Below, piece by piece: positions 9,319-17,848 of a DNA stretch of 64,000 bases. The notes beneath the pieces are model-generated. The model did no database searches. It was not told where the DNA came from and saw only the letters and a list, made by a program, of their open reading frames with translations. The number at the start of each line of letters is the position of its first letter. Position 1 is the first letter of the stretch. The DNA is taken from NCBI GenBank assembly GCA_029975055.1, contig JARKPU010000058.1, positions 1 through 64,000 on the forward strand, given 5' to 3'. The DNA comes from Anaerolinea sp. (GTDB taxonomy: Bacteria; Chloroflexota; Anaerolineae; Anaerolineales; Anaerolineaceae). Both the position numbers and the translations under genes were made by a program.

Positions 9319-10176
9319 TTACAGCCCGACCATGAAGGCCAGACCGATGCAGCCCGGGCCGGTGTGCGTGCCGATGACCGGGCTGACGGGTGTCACCACC
9401 GTCTCGCGCACGTCGTTGACGCTGAAGAGCGCCGAGGCCCGTTTGACCATCTGATCGGCCTCCGCCGGGGCGTTGGCGTGCACCACGCCGATGCGCACGG
9501 GCCGGCGGTCGCCGATCTGCTGGTGGAAGATTTCCAGCAGGCGGTCCTGGGCCTTGGCCAGGGTGCGAACGCGCTCGACCGCCTCGATGCGCCCGTCGCG
9601 CAATTCCAGAATGGGCTTGAGGTTAAGGACCGTGCCGACGAAAGCCTGCGCCCCGCCGATGCGCCCGCCGCGGCGCAAGTACTCCAGCGTGCTGACTAAA
9701 AAGAAGATTTTACTGTTCTGGAGCGATTTTTCGACGATCACCCGGCATTCGCCCAGCGATGCGCCCTGCTGGGCGGCGCGGGCGGCTTCAAGGATGGCGA
9801 AACCCATCACGATGGACGTGGAGAGCGAATCCACCAGCTCGATGCGCGCGCCGGGGAAAGTCTGGCGCGCTTGAATGGCGGAATCCATGGTGCCTGATAA
9901 CTTGGAGGAGATATGCACGCTGAGAACATCGTAGCCCTCTTCGAGCAGCTGCTCGTATATGGCGCGGAAGGCCGCCGGAGAAGGCTGTGAGGTTGTCGGC
10001 AGCACTTTCGCGTCCGGCAGGCGGGTGTAAAACTGCTCGGGAGTGATATCAACCCCGTCGCGGTAGGTCTCTTCGCCCCAGATCAATTGCAGGGGAACGG
10101 AGAAGATGTTCAGCGAGCGGGTCAATTCGGCAGGGAGATACGCCGTGCTGTCGGTTACGATGGCTACTTTGGACAT
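9319..10176 (-). CDS. DegV family (fatty-acid-binding) protein
   Basis: A 285-residue DegV/EDD-fold protein. The N-terminus (VAIVTDSTAYLPAEL) and the segment VLPTTSQPSPAAF are the typical DegV landmarks; the Ser after TTSQ lies by the fatty-acid carboxylate. In Firmicutes the homologue FakB presents fatty acids to the kinase FakA. No fakA is in the window. AGGAGG precedes the ATG. The gene converges on the serine hydrolase gene with only 21 nt between them. Confidence 0.92.
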   Translation of the reverse strand: MSKVAIVTDSTAYLPAELTRSLNIFSVPLQLIWGEETYRDGVDITPEQFYTRLPDAKVLPTTSQPSPAAFRAIYEQLLEEGYDVLSVHISSKLSGTMDSAIQARQTFPGARIELVDSLSTSIVMGFAILEAARAAQQGASLGECRVIVEKSLQNSKIFFLVSTLEYLRRGGRIGGAQAFVGTVLNLKPILELRDGRIEAVERVRTLAKAQDRLLEIFHQQIGDRRPVRIGVVHANAPAEADQMVKRASALFSVNDVRETVVTPVSPVIGTHTGPGCIGLAFMVGL

Positions 10177-10217
10177 GCAATCCTCCTGTGGTGGTTATTT
10201 CCCAATGGTATAACCCT

Positions 10218-10246
10218 GTATAACGGCTTTCGATGCGTCGAGACAA
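10218..10246 (-). promoter_or_regulatory. Promoter of the degV-family gene
   Basis: On the minus strand TTGTCT (10246-10241), a 17-nt spacer and TTATAC (10223-10218), about 40 nt before the start codon. Confidence 0.55.
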
Positions 10247-10278
10247 TCATAACCGATAACTTTTAGATAGTGCTTCAA

Positions 10279-10322
10279 TTTTCCTGCAAATTGTGGGGCA
10301 GCCCGCACAATTTGCAGGAAAA
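10279..10322. repeat. Core-TTGTGGGG palindrome, copy B
   Basis: An inverted repeat with outer arm TTTTCCTGCAAA and core TTGTGGGG/CCGCACAA. One G-G mismatch lies in the core and the other positions pair. It lies between two divergent promoters, so a transcription terminator role is unlikely here. Confidence 0.85.
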
Positions 10323-10481
10323 GCTATACCTGGCCATCTTTTTAACGATGAAGCAAATTATCCGGGCTTGCGGCGGGCCGCCTTGAGCTGTTTGCAAATA
10401 CATTTCAAACGCACTCAAATAGATTGACCTCCGGCCGAAGTGGATTAATATAAGGATTGTGTCAAGAAATCTCACCTTTTC

Positions 10482-10510
10482 TTGACGGGTTATTCTCCCT
10501 GCACTATAAT
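10482..10510 (+). promoter_or_regulatory. Promoter of the KimA-like/TrkA operon
   Basis: TTGACG (10482-10487), a 17-nt spacer and TATAAT (10505-10510). The predicted leader is about 41 nt, without a strong Shine-Dalgarno sequence. Confidence 0.8.
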
Positions 10511-10557
10511 CCACCTCTTGCGTAACGGGATACCGCTATTTTAACGAAGTTGGCATC

Positions 10558-12501
10558 ATGAATATCGAAGATCAAAACGGCACAACCGTGTTGCGCCGCA
10601 CGAATGAAGAAGAACCCCCCCGAACCCTCTGGACGATCCTGATCGGCAGGCCGTTGGCTACAGCGGATGCCCCCCACCATACGATCGGCAAATTGATCGG
10701 ACTGGCGGTTTTTGCTTCAGACGCGCTCTCATCGACGGCCTACGCCACGCAGGAAATGCTGGCGATCTTGATCGTCGTTGGGGCGGCGGCATATGGGTTG
10801 ATCTTCCCTCTTTCGCTGGTTATCGTCGCCCTGCTGGTGATCGTCACCCTCTCGTATGAGCAGACCATTCATGCCTACCCAAACGGCGGCGGCTCGTATA
10901 TCGTCTCGCGCGACAACCTCGGCCAGCTGCCTTCGAAGATTGCCGCGGCAGCCATCCTGACCGATTACGTCCTCACGGTGGCGGTCTCCATCTCCTCCGG
11001 CGTGGCTCAGGTCGTCTCGGCCTACCCCACCCTGTACGAATACCGCGTGTGGATCGCCATCGGGCTGGTGTTCACCATCATGATGATCAACCTGCGCGGG
11101 CTGCGCGAGTCGGGCATCATTTTCGCCATTCCCACCTATTTCTTCGTGGTGATGATGTTCATCACGCTCATCACAGGCCTGGTGCGCGCCCTGACGGGCG
11201 GCCTGGGCCTGGTGGTAGACCCTCCGCTCCATGAACTTGCGACCGAGGGCCAGGCTGTGACTCTCTTCCTGTTGCTGCGCGCATTTTCGAACGGCACCAC
11301 AGCCCTCACCGGCGTCGAAGCTATTTCAGACGGCATCCCGTCCTTTCGCGAACCGCGCACCCGTAACGCGGGGATCACGCTCATCTGGATGTCTTCTATC
11401 CTGGGCTCCCTGTTGTTAGGGATTTCCTTCCTGGCCGGGCACATTCAGGCCGTGCCTTCGGAGATCGAAACGGTCATTTCACAGCTTGGGCGGACGGTTT
11501 TTGACGGGCGCGGTACGCTTTACCTGATGCTTATCACGGCCACCACCATTATTCTGATCATGGCGGCCAACACCTCCTTCGCCGATTTTCCGCGCCTGAG
11601 CGCCATCACCGCCGCCGACGGGCTGCTGCCGAGGCAATTGAACTATCGCGGCAGCCGGCTGGTGTTTTCGCGCGGAATCGTGGTACTGGCTGTGCTGGCC
11701 TCCACCCTGGTCTTCATCTTCCAGGCCAGCGTCACCCGGCTGATCCCGCTCTATGCGATCGGCGTCTTCATATCCTTCACACTTTCGCAGGCCGGCATGG
11801 CGCGCCGCTGGTGGAAGATCGGCCACCTGAAGCCCAGCGAAGAACTCAAAGAACGCGGCTCCACCCTGCACTACCAGCCCGGCTGGCAGACGAAGATGGC
11901 GATCAACGGCATGGGCGCGGTGTTGACTTTCTTCGTGATGATGATCTTCGCAATCACCAAGTTCCACGACGGGGCTTATGTGGTCATCTTCATCATCCCG
12001 TTACTGGTGGTGATCTTCAGCGTGATCCAACGGCATTATATCGACGTGGCAGCCAAACTCTCGCTGGAGCGTTACGGCAGCCCCCCGCCGCGCATCCAGC
12101 GCAACCGGGTTTTACTGCCCATCGGCGGTGTTCACCGCGGCACACTGGCTGCACTGCGCTATGCCCGCACGCTCTCGGATGACATCACCGCGGTGCACAT
12201 TTCGATCAATCCGGAAGAATCGGAACGCATCCGCCAGAAGTGGGAGCAGTGGGGCGATGGCGTGCGCCTGGTGATCGTCGAGTCCTCTTACCGGCGCTTC
12301 ATGGAACCCCTGCTGGACTACATCGAGGAGATTTATCAAAAACGCCAGCCAAACGAGGTGATCACCATCGTGGTGCCTCAGTTCGTCTCGTCCAAGCGCT
12401 GGACGAACATCTTGCACACCAATACGGCGCAGGCTTTACGCTCGGAGCTGTTGACCTACAAGTACATCGTGGTCACCAATGTGCCGTATATTCTTGATTA
12501 A
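10558..12501 (+). CDS. APC-superfamily permease, KimA/YdaO-like (probable K+ transporter)
   Basis: A 647-residue protein with about 12 membrane segments (roughly residues 45-460) and a cytoplasmic universal-stress-like domain (about 505-647, opening NRVLLPIGGVHRGTLAALRY). The segment IGLAVFASDALSSTAYATQE corresponds to the N-terminal signature of KimA-type proton/potassium symporters in the APC superfamily. Two TrkA-type nucleotide-binding proteins follow directly, which fits potassium rather than amino acid transport. KimA-type transporters are inhibited by c-di-AMP in Bacillus; whether that holds here is unknown. Confidence 0.8.
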   Translation: MNIEDQNGTTVLRRTNEEEPPRTLWTILIGRPLATADAPHHTIGKLIGLAVFASDALSSTAYATQEMLAILIVVGAAAYGLIFPLSLVIVALLVIVTLSYEQTIHAYPNGGGSYIVSRDNLGQLPSKIAAAAILTDYVLTVAVSISSGVAQVVSAYPTLYEYRVWIAIGLVFTIMMINLRGLRESGIIFAIPTYFFVVMMFITLITGLVRALTGGLGLVVDPPLHELATEGQAVTLFLLLRAFSNGTTALTGVEAISDGIPSFREPRTRNAGITLIWMSSILGSLLLGISFLAGHIQAVPSEIETVISQLGRTVFDGRGTLYLMLITATTIILIMAANTSFADFPRLSAITAADGLLPRQLNYRGSRLVFSRGIVVLAVLASTLVFIFQASVTRLIPLYAIGVFISFTLSQAGMARRWWKIGHLKPSEELKERGSTLHYQPGWQTKMAINGMGAVLTFFVMMIFAITKFHDGAYVVIFIIPLLVVIFSVIQRHYIDVAAKLSLERYGSPPPRIQRNRVLLPIGGVHRGTLAALRYARTLSDDITAVHISINPEESERIRQKWEQWGDGVRLVIVESSYRRFMEPLLDYIEEIYQKRQPNEVITIVVPQFVSSKRWTNILHTNTAQALRSELLTYKYIVVTNVPYILD

Positions 12502-12519
12502 TATGGAAGTAGCGAACTT

Positions 12520-13185
12520 ATGAAAGCGATTGTAGTGGGCTGCGGCCGGCTTGGCTCGGAACTGGCCTATCGTTTGTTCCTGGCCGGGCATGAAGTCTCG
12601 ATTGTTGACCTGGACGAGCGGGCATTTACCCAACTGCCTGCCGATTTCCAGGGAAAGTTCAACGAAGGCGACGCCTTGAACCGTGATGTGCTGCGGCGGG
12701 CAGGCATCGAAAACGCCGATTCACTTGCCGCCGTGGCGAATTCCGACGCGCTCAATGCCGTCGTCGGCCATCTGGCGTTGACGTATTACCACGTGCCCAA
12801 CGTGGTGGTGCGCAATTACGACCCGCGCTACCGCGCCATCCACGAAGCCTACGGCCTTCAGGTGGTGAGCGCGCTGAGCTGGGGGGCGCAGCGCATCGAA
12901 GAGATGATGTACCACGCCGATGTGCGGGCAGTCTTCTCGGCCGGGAACGGCGAAGTGGAAGTGTATGAGGTGGCCGTCCCGGAACATTGCTCAGAGCTGT
13001 CTCTGCAGGATATTGTGGACAACGAGGTGTGCATCCCGGTGGCCGTCACTCGGGCCGGGAATGCCGTTCTGCCAGACCCGAAAATGGTGCTCAAGACCGG
13101 CGATGTGCTGCATATCAGCGCCACGCAAGAAGGCGCCGAGATGCTGCGTTCACGCATCCGCTCGTACAAGAAAGAGGGAAAATAG
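12520..13185 (+). CDS. TrkA-type K+ channel/transporter regulatory protein (first copy)
   Basis: A 221-residue protein with an RCK N-domain (1-130) and a C-terminal TrkA-C domain (about 140-215). The Rossmann loop is canonical (VVGCGRLGSELA, GxGxxG), followed by an acidic strand end (SIVDLDE), so it should bind NAD(H) or ATP. It lies 18 nt after the permease gene and one base before the second trkA-like gene. It probably gates the KimA-like permease. Confidence 0.88.
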   Translation: MKAIVVGCGRLGSELAYRLFLAGHEVSIVDLDERAFTQLPADFQGKFNEGDALNRDVLRRAGIENADSLAAVANSDALNAVVGHLALTYYHVPNVVVRNYDPRYRAIHEAYGLQVVSALSWGAQRIEEMMYHADVRAVFSAGNGEVEVYEVAVPEHCSELSLQDIVDNEVCIPVAVTRAGNAVLPDPKMVLKTGDVLHISATQEGAEMLRSRIRSYKKEGK

Positions 13186-13186
13186 C

Positions 13187-13915
13187 ATGTTTGTATTGAT
13201 CTCTAGCGGTGGGCGGACGGGCGCGCAGCTGGCTTCGATGTTGATCGAGATGGAGCATGAGGTGCGCGTGGTGGAGAACCGGCCCGAAGTGCTGGCCCGC
13301 ATCCACCGCGAGCTGCCCACGGAAGTCATTATCGAAGGTGACCCGATGGATCTGAAGGTGCTGGAGCTGGCCGGCATCCGCAATGCGGATGTGGTGGCGG
13401 CCACGTCCACTTCAGACGAGTGCAATTTGAGCATTTGTTATATCGCTCGCAAGCTCTATAACGTGCCGCGAACGATTGCCCGCGTGAATAACCCGCGCAA
13501 CGCCTGGCTCTTCGACCAGAAATACCACGTGGATGTGGCCGTCAACCAGGCTGAATTGCTGGCAGGCCTGATTCAAGAAGAAATGTCGCTGGGCGATATG
13601 ATCACTCTGGTGAAGCTGCGCCGCGGCAATTACTCTCTGGTGGAGGAAAAAATCGCCGCGGGGGCCCCGGCGGTGGGCGTGGCGATCAAAGACCTGGATA
13701 TCCCTGAGCACTGCGTGATCGCAGCGATCATCCGCAAGGGTGAGGTGATGATTCCGCGCGGGGTGACGACGATCGAAGAGGGCGATGAAATCCTGGCGGT
13801 GACCGACCTGGAAGGCGCCAAAGGATTGCTGGAACTGTTCTCTCCGCAGGGCGAGGCGAAACCCACCAACGGCCACAACGGCGAGAAAGGCCTGCGGCGG
13901 TTTTTCCGCATCTAG
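13187..13915 (+). CDS. TrkA-type regulatory protein (second copy)
   Basis: A 242-residue paralogue of the preceding protein, starting at the ATG at 13187 with GAGGG upstream. Its nucleotide loop is altered (ISSGGRTGAQLA), with the first Gly of GxGxxG shifted, while the acidic residue after strand 2 (VVENRPE) is kept. Residues 138-215 form a TrkA-C domain (GVAIKDLDIPEHCVIAAIIR). Two RCK proteins beside one permease suggest a heteromeric regulatory ring or two ligand specificities. The C-terminus is polar and probably disordered. Confidence 0.87.
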   Translation: MFVLISSGGRTGAQLASMLIEMEHEVRVVENRPEVLARIHRELPTEVIIEGDPMDLKVLELAGIRNADVVAATSTSDECNLSICYIARKLYNVPRTIARVNNPRNAWLFDQKYHVDVAVNQAELLAGLIQEEMSLGDMITLVKLRRGNYSLVEEKIAAGAPAVGVAIKDLDIPEHCVIAAIIRKGEVMIPRGVTTIEEGDEILAVTDLEGAKGLLELFSPQGEAKPTNGHNGEKGLRRFFRI

Positions 13916-14082
13916 GCGGCGAAACCGTGGTATAATTCCAACTCGCCGGCTTTCGGGCCGGCTCACCTTGTGATGATCTGTGGCCTGGGCGAAACGAAGG
14001 GTCCGCAAGAAAGCAAAAAGAGACGCTTCGCTTCGCTCGGCATGCAGAATGAGACGAATTATATTTTTGGAAAGGGACGTGC
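13916..14082 (+). promoter_or_regulatory. rpmH promoter and leader
   Basis: An extended -10 element, TGGTATAAT (13928-13936), lies 147 nt before the rpmH start. The leader holds a GCCGGC-loop-GCCGGC hairpin (13945-13962) and an AGACGCTTCGCTTCGCTC stretch near 14021-14038 that resembles a dispersed repeat seen in many environmental genomes. No DnaA-box cluster is present. Confidence 0.6.
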
Positions 14083-14256
14083 ATGTCGACAAAGCGTACA
14101 TACCAACCCAAGATTCGCCGCCGCGTGCGAGTACATGGTTTCCGCTCGCGCATGGAAACCCGTGACGGGCGCGAAGTGCTCAAGCGCCGCCGCCTCAAAG
14201 GGCGCATGCGCCTGACGGTGACGAAAAATAACCACACCAAGCGGATCCGCTGGTAG
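14083..14256 (+). CDS. rpmH: 50S ribosomal protein L34
   Basis: A 57-residue, highly basic protein. It contains the L34 landmarks KRTYQP near the start and [20 protein letters not shown] in the centre, followed by KGRMRLTV. It is longer than the usual 44-46 residues because of a short N-terminal extension and the C-terminal tail [11 protein letters not shown]. It is part of the large-subunit exit region. It opens the conserved rpmH-rnpA-yidD-yidC-jag order, which supports the call despite its small size. Confidence 0.93.
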   Translation: MSTKRTYQPKIRRRVRVHGFRSRMETRDGREVLKRRRLKGRMRLTVTKNNHTKRIRW

Positions 14257-14321
14257 GGCGATCGATCAAAGCAAGTTGTTGAGGCGCTTGGGCGTTTTCA
14301 AGATAGGATACAGGTAAATGG

Positions 14322-14690
14322 GTGAAACGCAGGTTTCGCCTGACACGGTCCTCCGATATCGAGCGGGTGCGGCGTTTGGGCAGGTCATTTCCGCACCCGC
14401 TGTTGGTATTGGTTGCCGCGCCGAACGAGCTGGAGCAGGTGCGGGTGGGGGTCGCGGCAGGCAGGTCGGTTGGCTCGGCTGTTACGCGCAACCGGGCCAA
14501 GCGGCTTTTGCGCGCGGCGGCCGATGAGTTCGTGCAAGAACTCCAACCCGGCTGGGATCTCTTCCTCCTGGCGCGCAGGGATCTCCCCGAGGCCGGCTTC
14601 GAACGCGCTCGAGAAGCCCTCGCAACCGTCCTCAGGCGAGCCAACCTGTTGAACCCGAACGATCGAAATGAACCAAGATTACCCAAATGA
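14322..14690 (+). CDS. rnpA: Ribonuclease P protein component
   Basis: A 122-residue basic protein beginning at a GTG codon. The N-terminus ([20 protein letters not shown]) and the RNR-type box ([20 protein letters not shown], about residues 50-69) are typical of RnpA, which helps the RNase P RNA cut pre-tRNA leaders. It overlaps the next gene, yidD, by 23 nt, a common arrangement in this cluster. Confidence 0.94.
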   Translation: MKRRFRLTRSSDIERVRRLGRSFPHPLLVLVAAPNELEQVRVGVAAGRSVGSAVTRNRAKRLLRAAADEFVQELQPGWDLFLLARRDLPEAGFERAREALATVLRRANLLNPNDRNEPRLPK

Positions 14691-14943
14691 AGCCCGTTTG
14701 CGCGACTTGCCCTTCACATTGTGGAACCTTCCGCGCATCATCCTTCTGGCTTTCATCCGAGCGTACCAGGCAGTGATCTCACCGGGCCTTCCACCCAACA
14801 CCTGCCGGTTTTATCCTTCCTGTTCGCATTATGGGTACCAGGCAGTGTACAAATATGGCGCCATCAAAGGCACCTGGATGGCCGTGGGGCGCATCCTGCG
14901 CTGCAACCCGTTCAACCCGGGCGGATACGACCCGGTTCCCTGA
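14668..14943 (+). CDS. yidD: Membrane protein insertion efficiency factor YidD
   Basis: A 91-residue protein of the YidD family. The hallmark Cys/Pro segment [15 protein letters not shown] lies at about residues 46-60 and is followed by the [17 protein letters not shown] ending. An N-terminal amphipathic or membrane helix (about 20-38) anchors it. It assists YidC-dependent membrane insertion. It overlaps rnpA and is followed 22 nt later by the propeller lipoprotein gene. Confidence 0.95.
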   Translation: MNQDYPNEARLRDLPFTLWNLPRIILLAFIRAYQAVISPGLPPNTCRFYPSCSHYGYQAVYKYGAIKGTWMAVGRILRCNPFNPGGYDPVP

Positions 14944-14965
14944 GGCATTGTTGGGAGAACATCGT

Positions 14966-16069
14966 TTGCTCACAAAACCGAAACCATTTTCAATTCTGAA
15001 GGCCGTGCTCTTTTTGGCGCTGGCTTCGCTGGCTTTAACCGCCTGCGGTACGGCAGCCTTGAACAACTGGCCCGGTCTGACTGCGAGCGGAGACGCGATC
15101 TACACCGCGCAGATGCAGCTGAAGAAGATCGACGCCGCCAACGGCAGACAGGCCTGGGTTTACCCGGATAAGGCCGATGCGAAGAACCTGTATTACGCCC
15201 CGCCCGCCGTGACGGACGGGCGCGTCATCGCCGCCAGCTACAGCAACGTGGTTCGCATGCTGGATGCCGACAGCCGGAATGAAATCTGGGCCTTCACCGA
15301 CGTGCAGGATAAGGGCCGATTCATCGCCGGGCCGGTGGTGGCGGGCGACCTGGTGCTGATCCCATCCACCGACCACAACCTGTATGCGCTTCACCTGGAC
15401 AGCGGCAAGCTGGCCTGGAAGTTCACGGCCCGCAACGCCATTTGGGGGGCGGTGGCTGTGGATGAGAAGCTGGCCTACATGCCCGGGCTCGACCACTACC
15501 TGTATGCCGTGAACCTGACGGATGGGAAACTGGTTTGGGAGCTGGACCTGGGCGGCCCGATGCTGCATGCCCCGGTGCTCGGCCCAGACGGCCTGCTTTA
15601 TATCACTTCGCTCAACGAGGAAGTCATCGCCGTCGATACCGCGAACCGCAAGGTGGCCTGGCGGCAGAGCGTGGAGGGAACCATCTGGAACCCGCCGCTG
15701 CTGCACGAGGGCCGGCTGTACTTTGGGACGGACAAAGCCTCTTCTGGTAATAAGCACATCGGCAAGGTATATGCCCTGGACGCGAAAACCGGTTCGACGG
15801 CCTGGTCGGAAGATACCGCTAACCCGGTGATCGCCGCGCCGGTTATCTTCGGCGGCGAAATTGCCTTCACCACCGAAGGCGGCGACGTGTTCACCAAGAC
15901 GCCCGACGGCGGCAACGGCTGGACGCGCACAATTACCGGCAAACTCACCGCTAGCCCGGTGGTGGTGGGTGATCACCTGATCGTCGGGGGCACCGAGATG
16001 GAGCATCTCCTGGTGACGTTCGACACCCAGGGAAAGCAGGATTGGACTTATGACCCCCCCAAGAACTAG
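14966..16069 (+). CDS. PQQ-like beta-propeller lipoprotein
   Basis: A 367-residue protein. A TTG start at 14966 is preferred: GGGAG lies 8 nt upstream and the frame then opens with a lipoprotein signal ending L24-T-A-C27. The mature part has repeated propeller blades with motifs such as LDADSRNEIWAF, LHLDSGKLAWKF, VNLTDGKLVWEL and LDAKTGSTAWS, as in PQQ-like or BamB-type repeats. No PQQ-enzyme catalytic residues are visible. It sits between yidD and yidC, which suggests a surface or assembly role linked to membrane protein insertion. That role is inference. Confidence 0.82.
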   Translation: MLTKPKPFSILKAVLFLALASLALTACGTAALNNWPGLTASGDAIYTAQMQLKKIDAANGRQAWVYPDKADAKNLYYAPPAVTDGRVIAASYSNVVRMLDADSRNEIWAFTDVQDKGRFIAGPVVAGDLVLIPSTDHNLYALHLDSGKLAWKFTARNAIWGAVAVDEKLAYMPGLDHYLYAVNLTDGKLVWELDLGGPMLHAPVLGPDGLLYITSLNEEVIAVDTANRKVAWRQSVEGTIWNPPLLHEGRLYFGTDKASSGNKHIGKVYALDAKTGSTAWSEDTANPVIAAPVIFGGEIAFTTEGGDVFTKTPDGGNGWTRTITGKLTASPVVVGDHLIVGGTEMEHLLVTFDTQGKQDWTYDPPKN

Positions 16070-16082
16070 CGGAGTGTGACCC

Positions 16083-16916
16083 ATGTGGGAAACTTTAATC
16101 ATTACCCCCTTCACCAACGCTCTGCTCTTTATTTACACAATATTTGGGCAGAATTTCGGGATCGCGATCATCCTCTTCACCATTTTGATCCGCCTGATCA
16201 CCCACCCCTTGATGGTTTCGCAGATCAAGGGCAGCACGGCCATGCAGAGCCTGCAGAGCGATCCGCGCTATAAGGAAATCCAGGAAAAGTACAAGGATAA
16301 TCGCGAGAAACTGGCCCAGGAGCAATCGGCATTGATGAAGGAGCTGGGAGTCAACCCATTTGCCTCCTGCCTGCCGCTGCTCATCCAGTTCCCGTTGATC
16401 ATCGGGCTTTACCAGAGCCTGTATAAGGCCATGGCGAATACACCGCTGGATATGCTCACGCTGACCCGCCACCTGTATCCGTTCATGGATATCACGCGCA
16501 TCCTGCCGATCAATAACCAGTTCCTCTGGATGGACCTGAGCCAGCCCGAGCGGCTATACCTGCCGTTCCTCTCGTTCGGCATCCCCGTGATGGCCATTAT
16601 CGTCATGGCGACCACGTACATCCAGTCCAAGCTGCTGGCTCCGCCGCCTTCGGATAACCCGAAGGATCAGGCCGCGATGATGAGCAACATGATGAACCTG
16701 TACATGCCCTTCCTGATGGGCTATATGGGCCTGACGCTCGCCTCCGGCCTCTCGCTGTACTTCATCGTGTCGAACCTGATCGGCATTCTGCAGTATGCGC
16801 TGCTCGGCAAAGCCAACTGGAAGAACCTGTTACCCAAACCGCGCCAGGCCCGGGCTGTAGAACCGGCCCAGACGCAGGTGAAGAAGGCTGTGAAAGCAAA
16901 TCGAGGCAAGAAATGA
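16083..16916 (+). CDS. yidC: YidC/Oxa1 membrane protein insertase
   Basis: A 277-residue protein without the large periplasmic domain of Gram-negative YidC, as in Gram-positive SpoIIIJ. Hydrophobic segments lie at about 12-40, 98-118, 160-185 and 205-245. The positively charged hydrophilic groove residue is probably R39 (ILIRLITHP). The segment NPFASCLPLLIQFPLIIGLY is a clear Oxa1 family landmark. The last 30 residues are basic and may contact the ribosome. It overlaps jag by 4 nt (ATGA). Confidence 0.95.
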   Translation: MWETLIITPFTNALLFIYTIFGQNFGIAIILFTILIRLITHPLMVSQIKGSTAMQSLQSDPRYKEIQEKYKDNREKLAQEQSALMKELGVNPFASCLPLLIQFPLIIGLYQSLYKAMANTPLDMLTLTRHLYPFMDITRILPINNQFLWMDLSQPERLYLPFLSFGIPVMAIIVMATTYIQSKLLAPPPSDNPKDQAAMMSNMMNLYMPFLMGYMGLTLASGLSLYFIVSNLIGILQYALLGKANWKNLLPKPRQARAVEPAQTQVKKAVKANRGKK

Positions 16917-17731
16917 GCGCTGAACGAACTACCCTCGAGGTGATTGCCCCCACCGTGGAAGAAGCGGTTGAGAAGGGGTTGGAACAACTCAACCTGAAGC
17001 AAGATGCCGTAGATGTGGAAGTTCTCGACGCGGGCAGCAAAGGTCTGTTTGGCATCGGCAGCCGCCAGGCGCGCGTGCGCCTGAGCGTCAAGCCGGAGGT
17101 CATGTTCGACCGGGAGGAAGTTGGGCTCGAGGCCCTGACTCAGCAGACGGTTGAAAAGCCGGCTCCCAGGCCGCGCAAAGCTCCGGCGGCCCGCCGGGCC
17201 GAAGCCGAGGAAAACCTGGTGAAGGCTGCACACCCGGTTGAAGAAGAAGACCTGCTCGAGAGTGATATCCTCTTCGCGGCGCGCGAGACGGTGAGCGACC
17301 TGCTGGAGAAGATGAAGATCAAAGCTCAGGTGAGCGTCTCGATGAAACCGCCCGAAGACGAAGAGGACGAACCCACCGTGCTGGTGAACATCGAGGGCGA
17401 TGACCTGAGCATTTTGATCGGGCGGCGCACCGAAACCCTCAACGCGCTGCAATACATCACCAGCCTGATCGTCGGCAAGCGCCTGAACCGTTGGGTGCCG
17501 TTGATGATCGACGTGCAGGGCTACCGCGCCCGGCGCGACCGCCAGCTGCGCGTGCTTGCCCGCCGCATGGCCGACCAGGCCATCCACACCGGCAGGCGGC
17601 AGGTGCTGGAACCGATGCCCGCTAACGAGCGCCGGGTGATCCACCTTGAGCTGCGCGACCATCCGCAGGTGGCTACCGAGAGCATCGGTGAAGACCCGAA
17701 CCGCAAGGTGACGATCTTCATGAAAAAGTAG
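16913..17731 (+). CDS. jag: Jag/KhpB-type RNA-binding protein
   Basis: A 272-residue protein with the three-part Jag layout: a Jag-N domain (about 1-60, ending GSKGLFGIGSRQARV), an acidic linker, a KH domain (about 140-195, loop ILIGRRTETLNALQYI) and an R3H domain (about 200-272, with R-x3-H in ERRVIHLEL). It binds RNA and is encoded with yidC in many bacteria. The start overlaps the yidC stop. A strong terminator follows. Confidence 0.94.
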   Translation: MSAERTTLEVIAPTVEEAVEKGLEQLNLKQDAVDVEVLDAGSKGLFGIGSRQARVRLSVKPEVMFDREEVGLEALTQQTVEKPAPRPRKAPAARRAEAEENLVKAAHPVEEEDLLESDILFAARETVSDLLEKMKIKAQVSVSMKPPEDEEDEPTVLVNIEGDDLSILIGRRTETLNALQYITSLIVGKRLNRWVPLMIDVQGYRARRDRQLRVLARRMADQAIHTGRRQVLEPMPANERRVIHLELRDHPQVATESIGEDPNRKVTIFMKK

Positions 17732-17750
17732 GCCTGAAAACTGCCTTCTG

Positions 17751-17785
17751 CGACCCCTTTCCAAACGGAAAGGGGTCGTTTATTT
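17751..17785 (+). terminator. Rho-independent terminator after jag
   Basis: A 12-bp stem (CGACCCCTTTCC, 17751-17762, with 17767-17778), AAAC loop, then TTTATTT. It ends the rpmH-jag operon. TATAAT at 17791-17796 just beyond it is a possible -10 element for the next gene, with no clear -35. Confidence 0.88.
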
Positions 17786-17848
17786 GTGGGTATAATGGAG
17801 GTCAAACCGATTCCAAGGTAAACGATCCCAGCGATCAATGAGGAACTC

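Larger units (their letters stand above)
10177..10557. other. Divergent intergenic region with two promoters and a palindrome
   Basis: These 381 nt hold the degV promoter at the left, palindrome copy B in the middle and the permease promoter at the right. I looked for a c-di-AMP (ydaO) riboswitch before the KimA-like gene. The predicted 5' leader is only about 40 nt, too short to hold one. Confidence 0.6.

Noticed and set aside
10177..10557. c-di-AMP (ydaO) riboswitch before the KimA-like permease
   Set aside because: The predicted leader is only about 40 nt, and none of the conserved riboswitch segments is recognisable.
13916..14082. Possible chromosomal origin next to rpmH
   Set aside because: The gene order suggests an origin neighbourhood, but no DnaA-box cluster or AT-rich unwinding region is visible and dnaA is absent.
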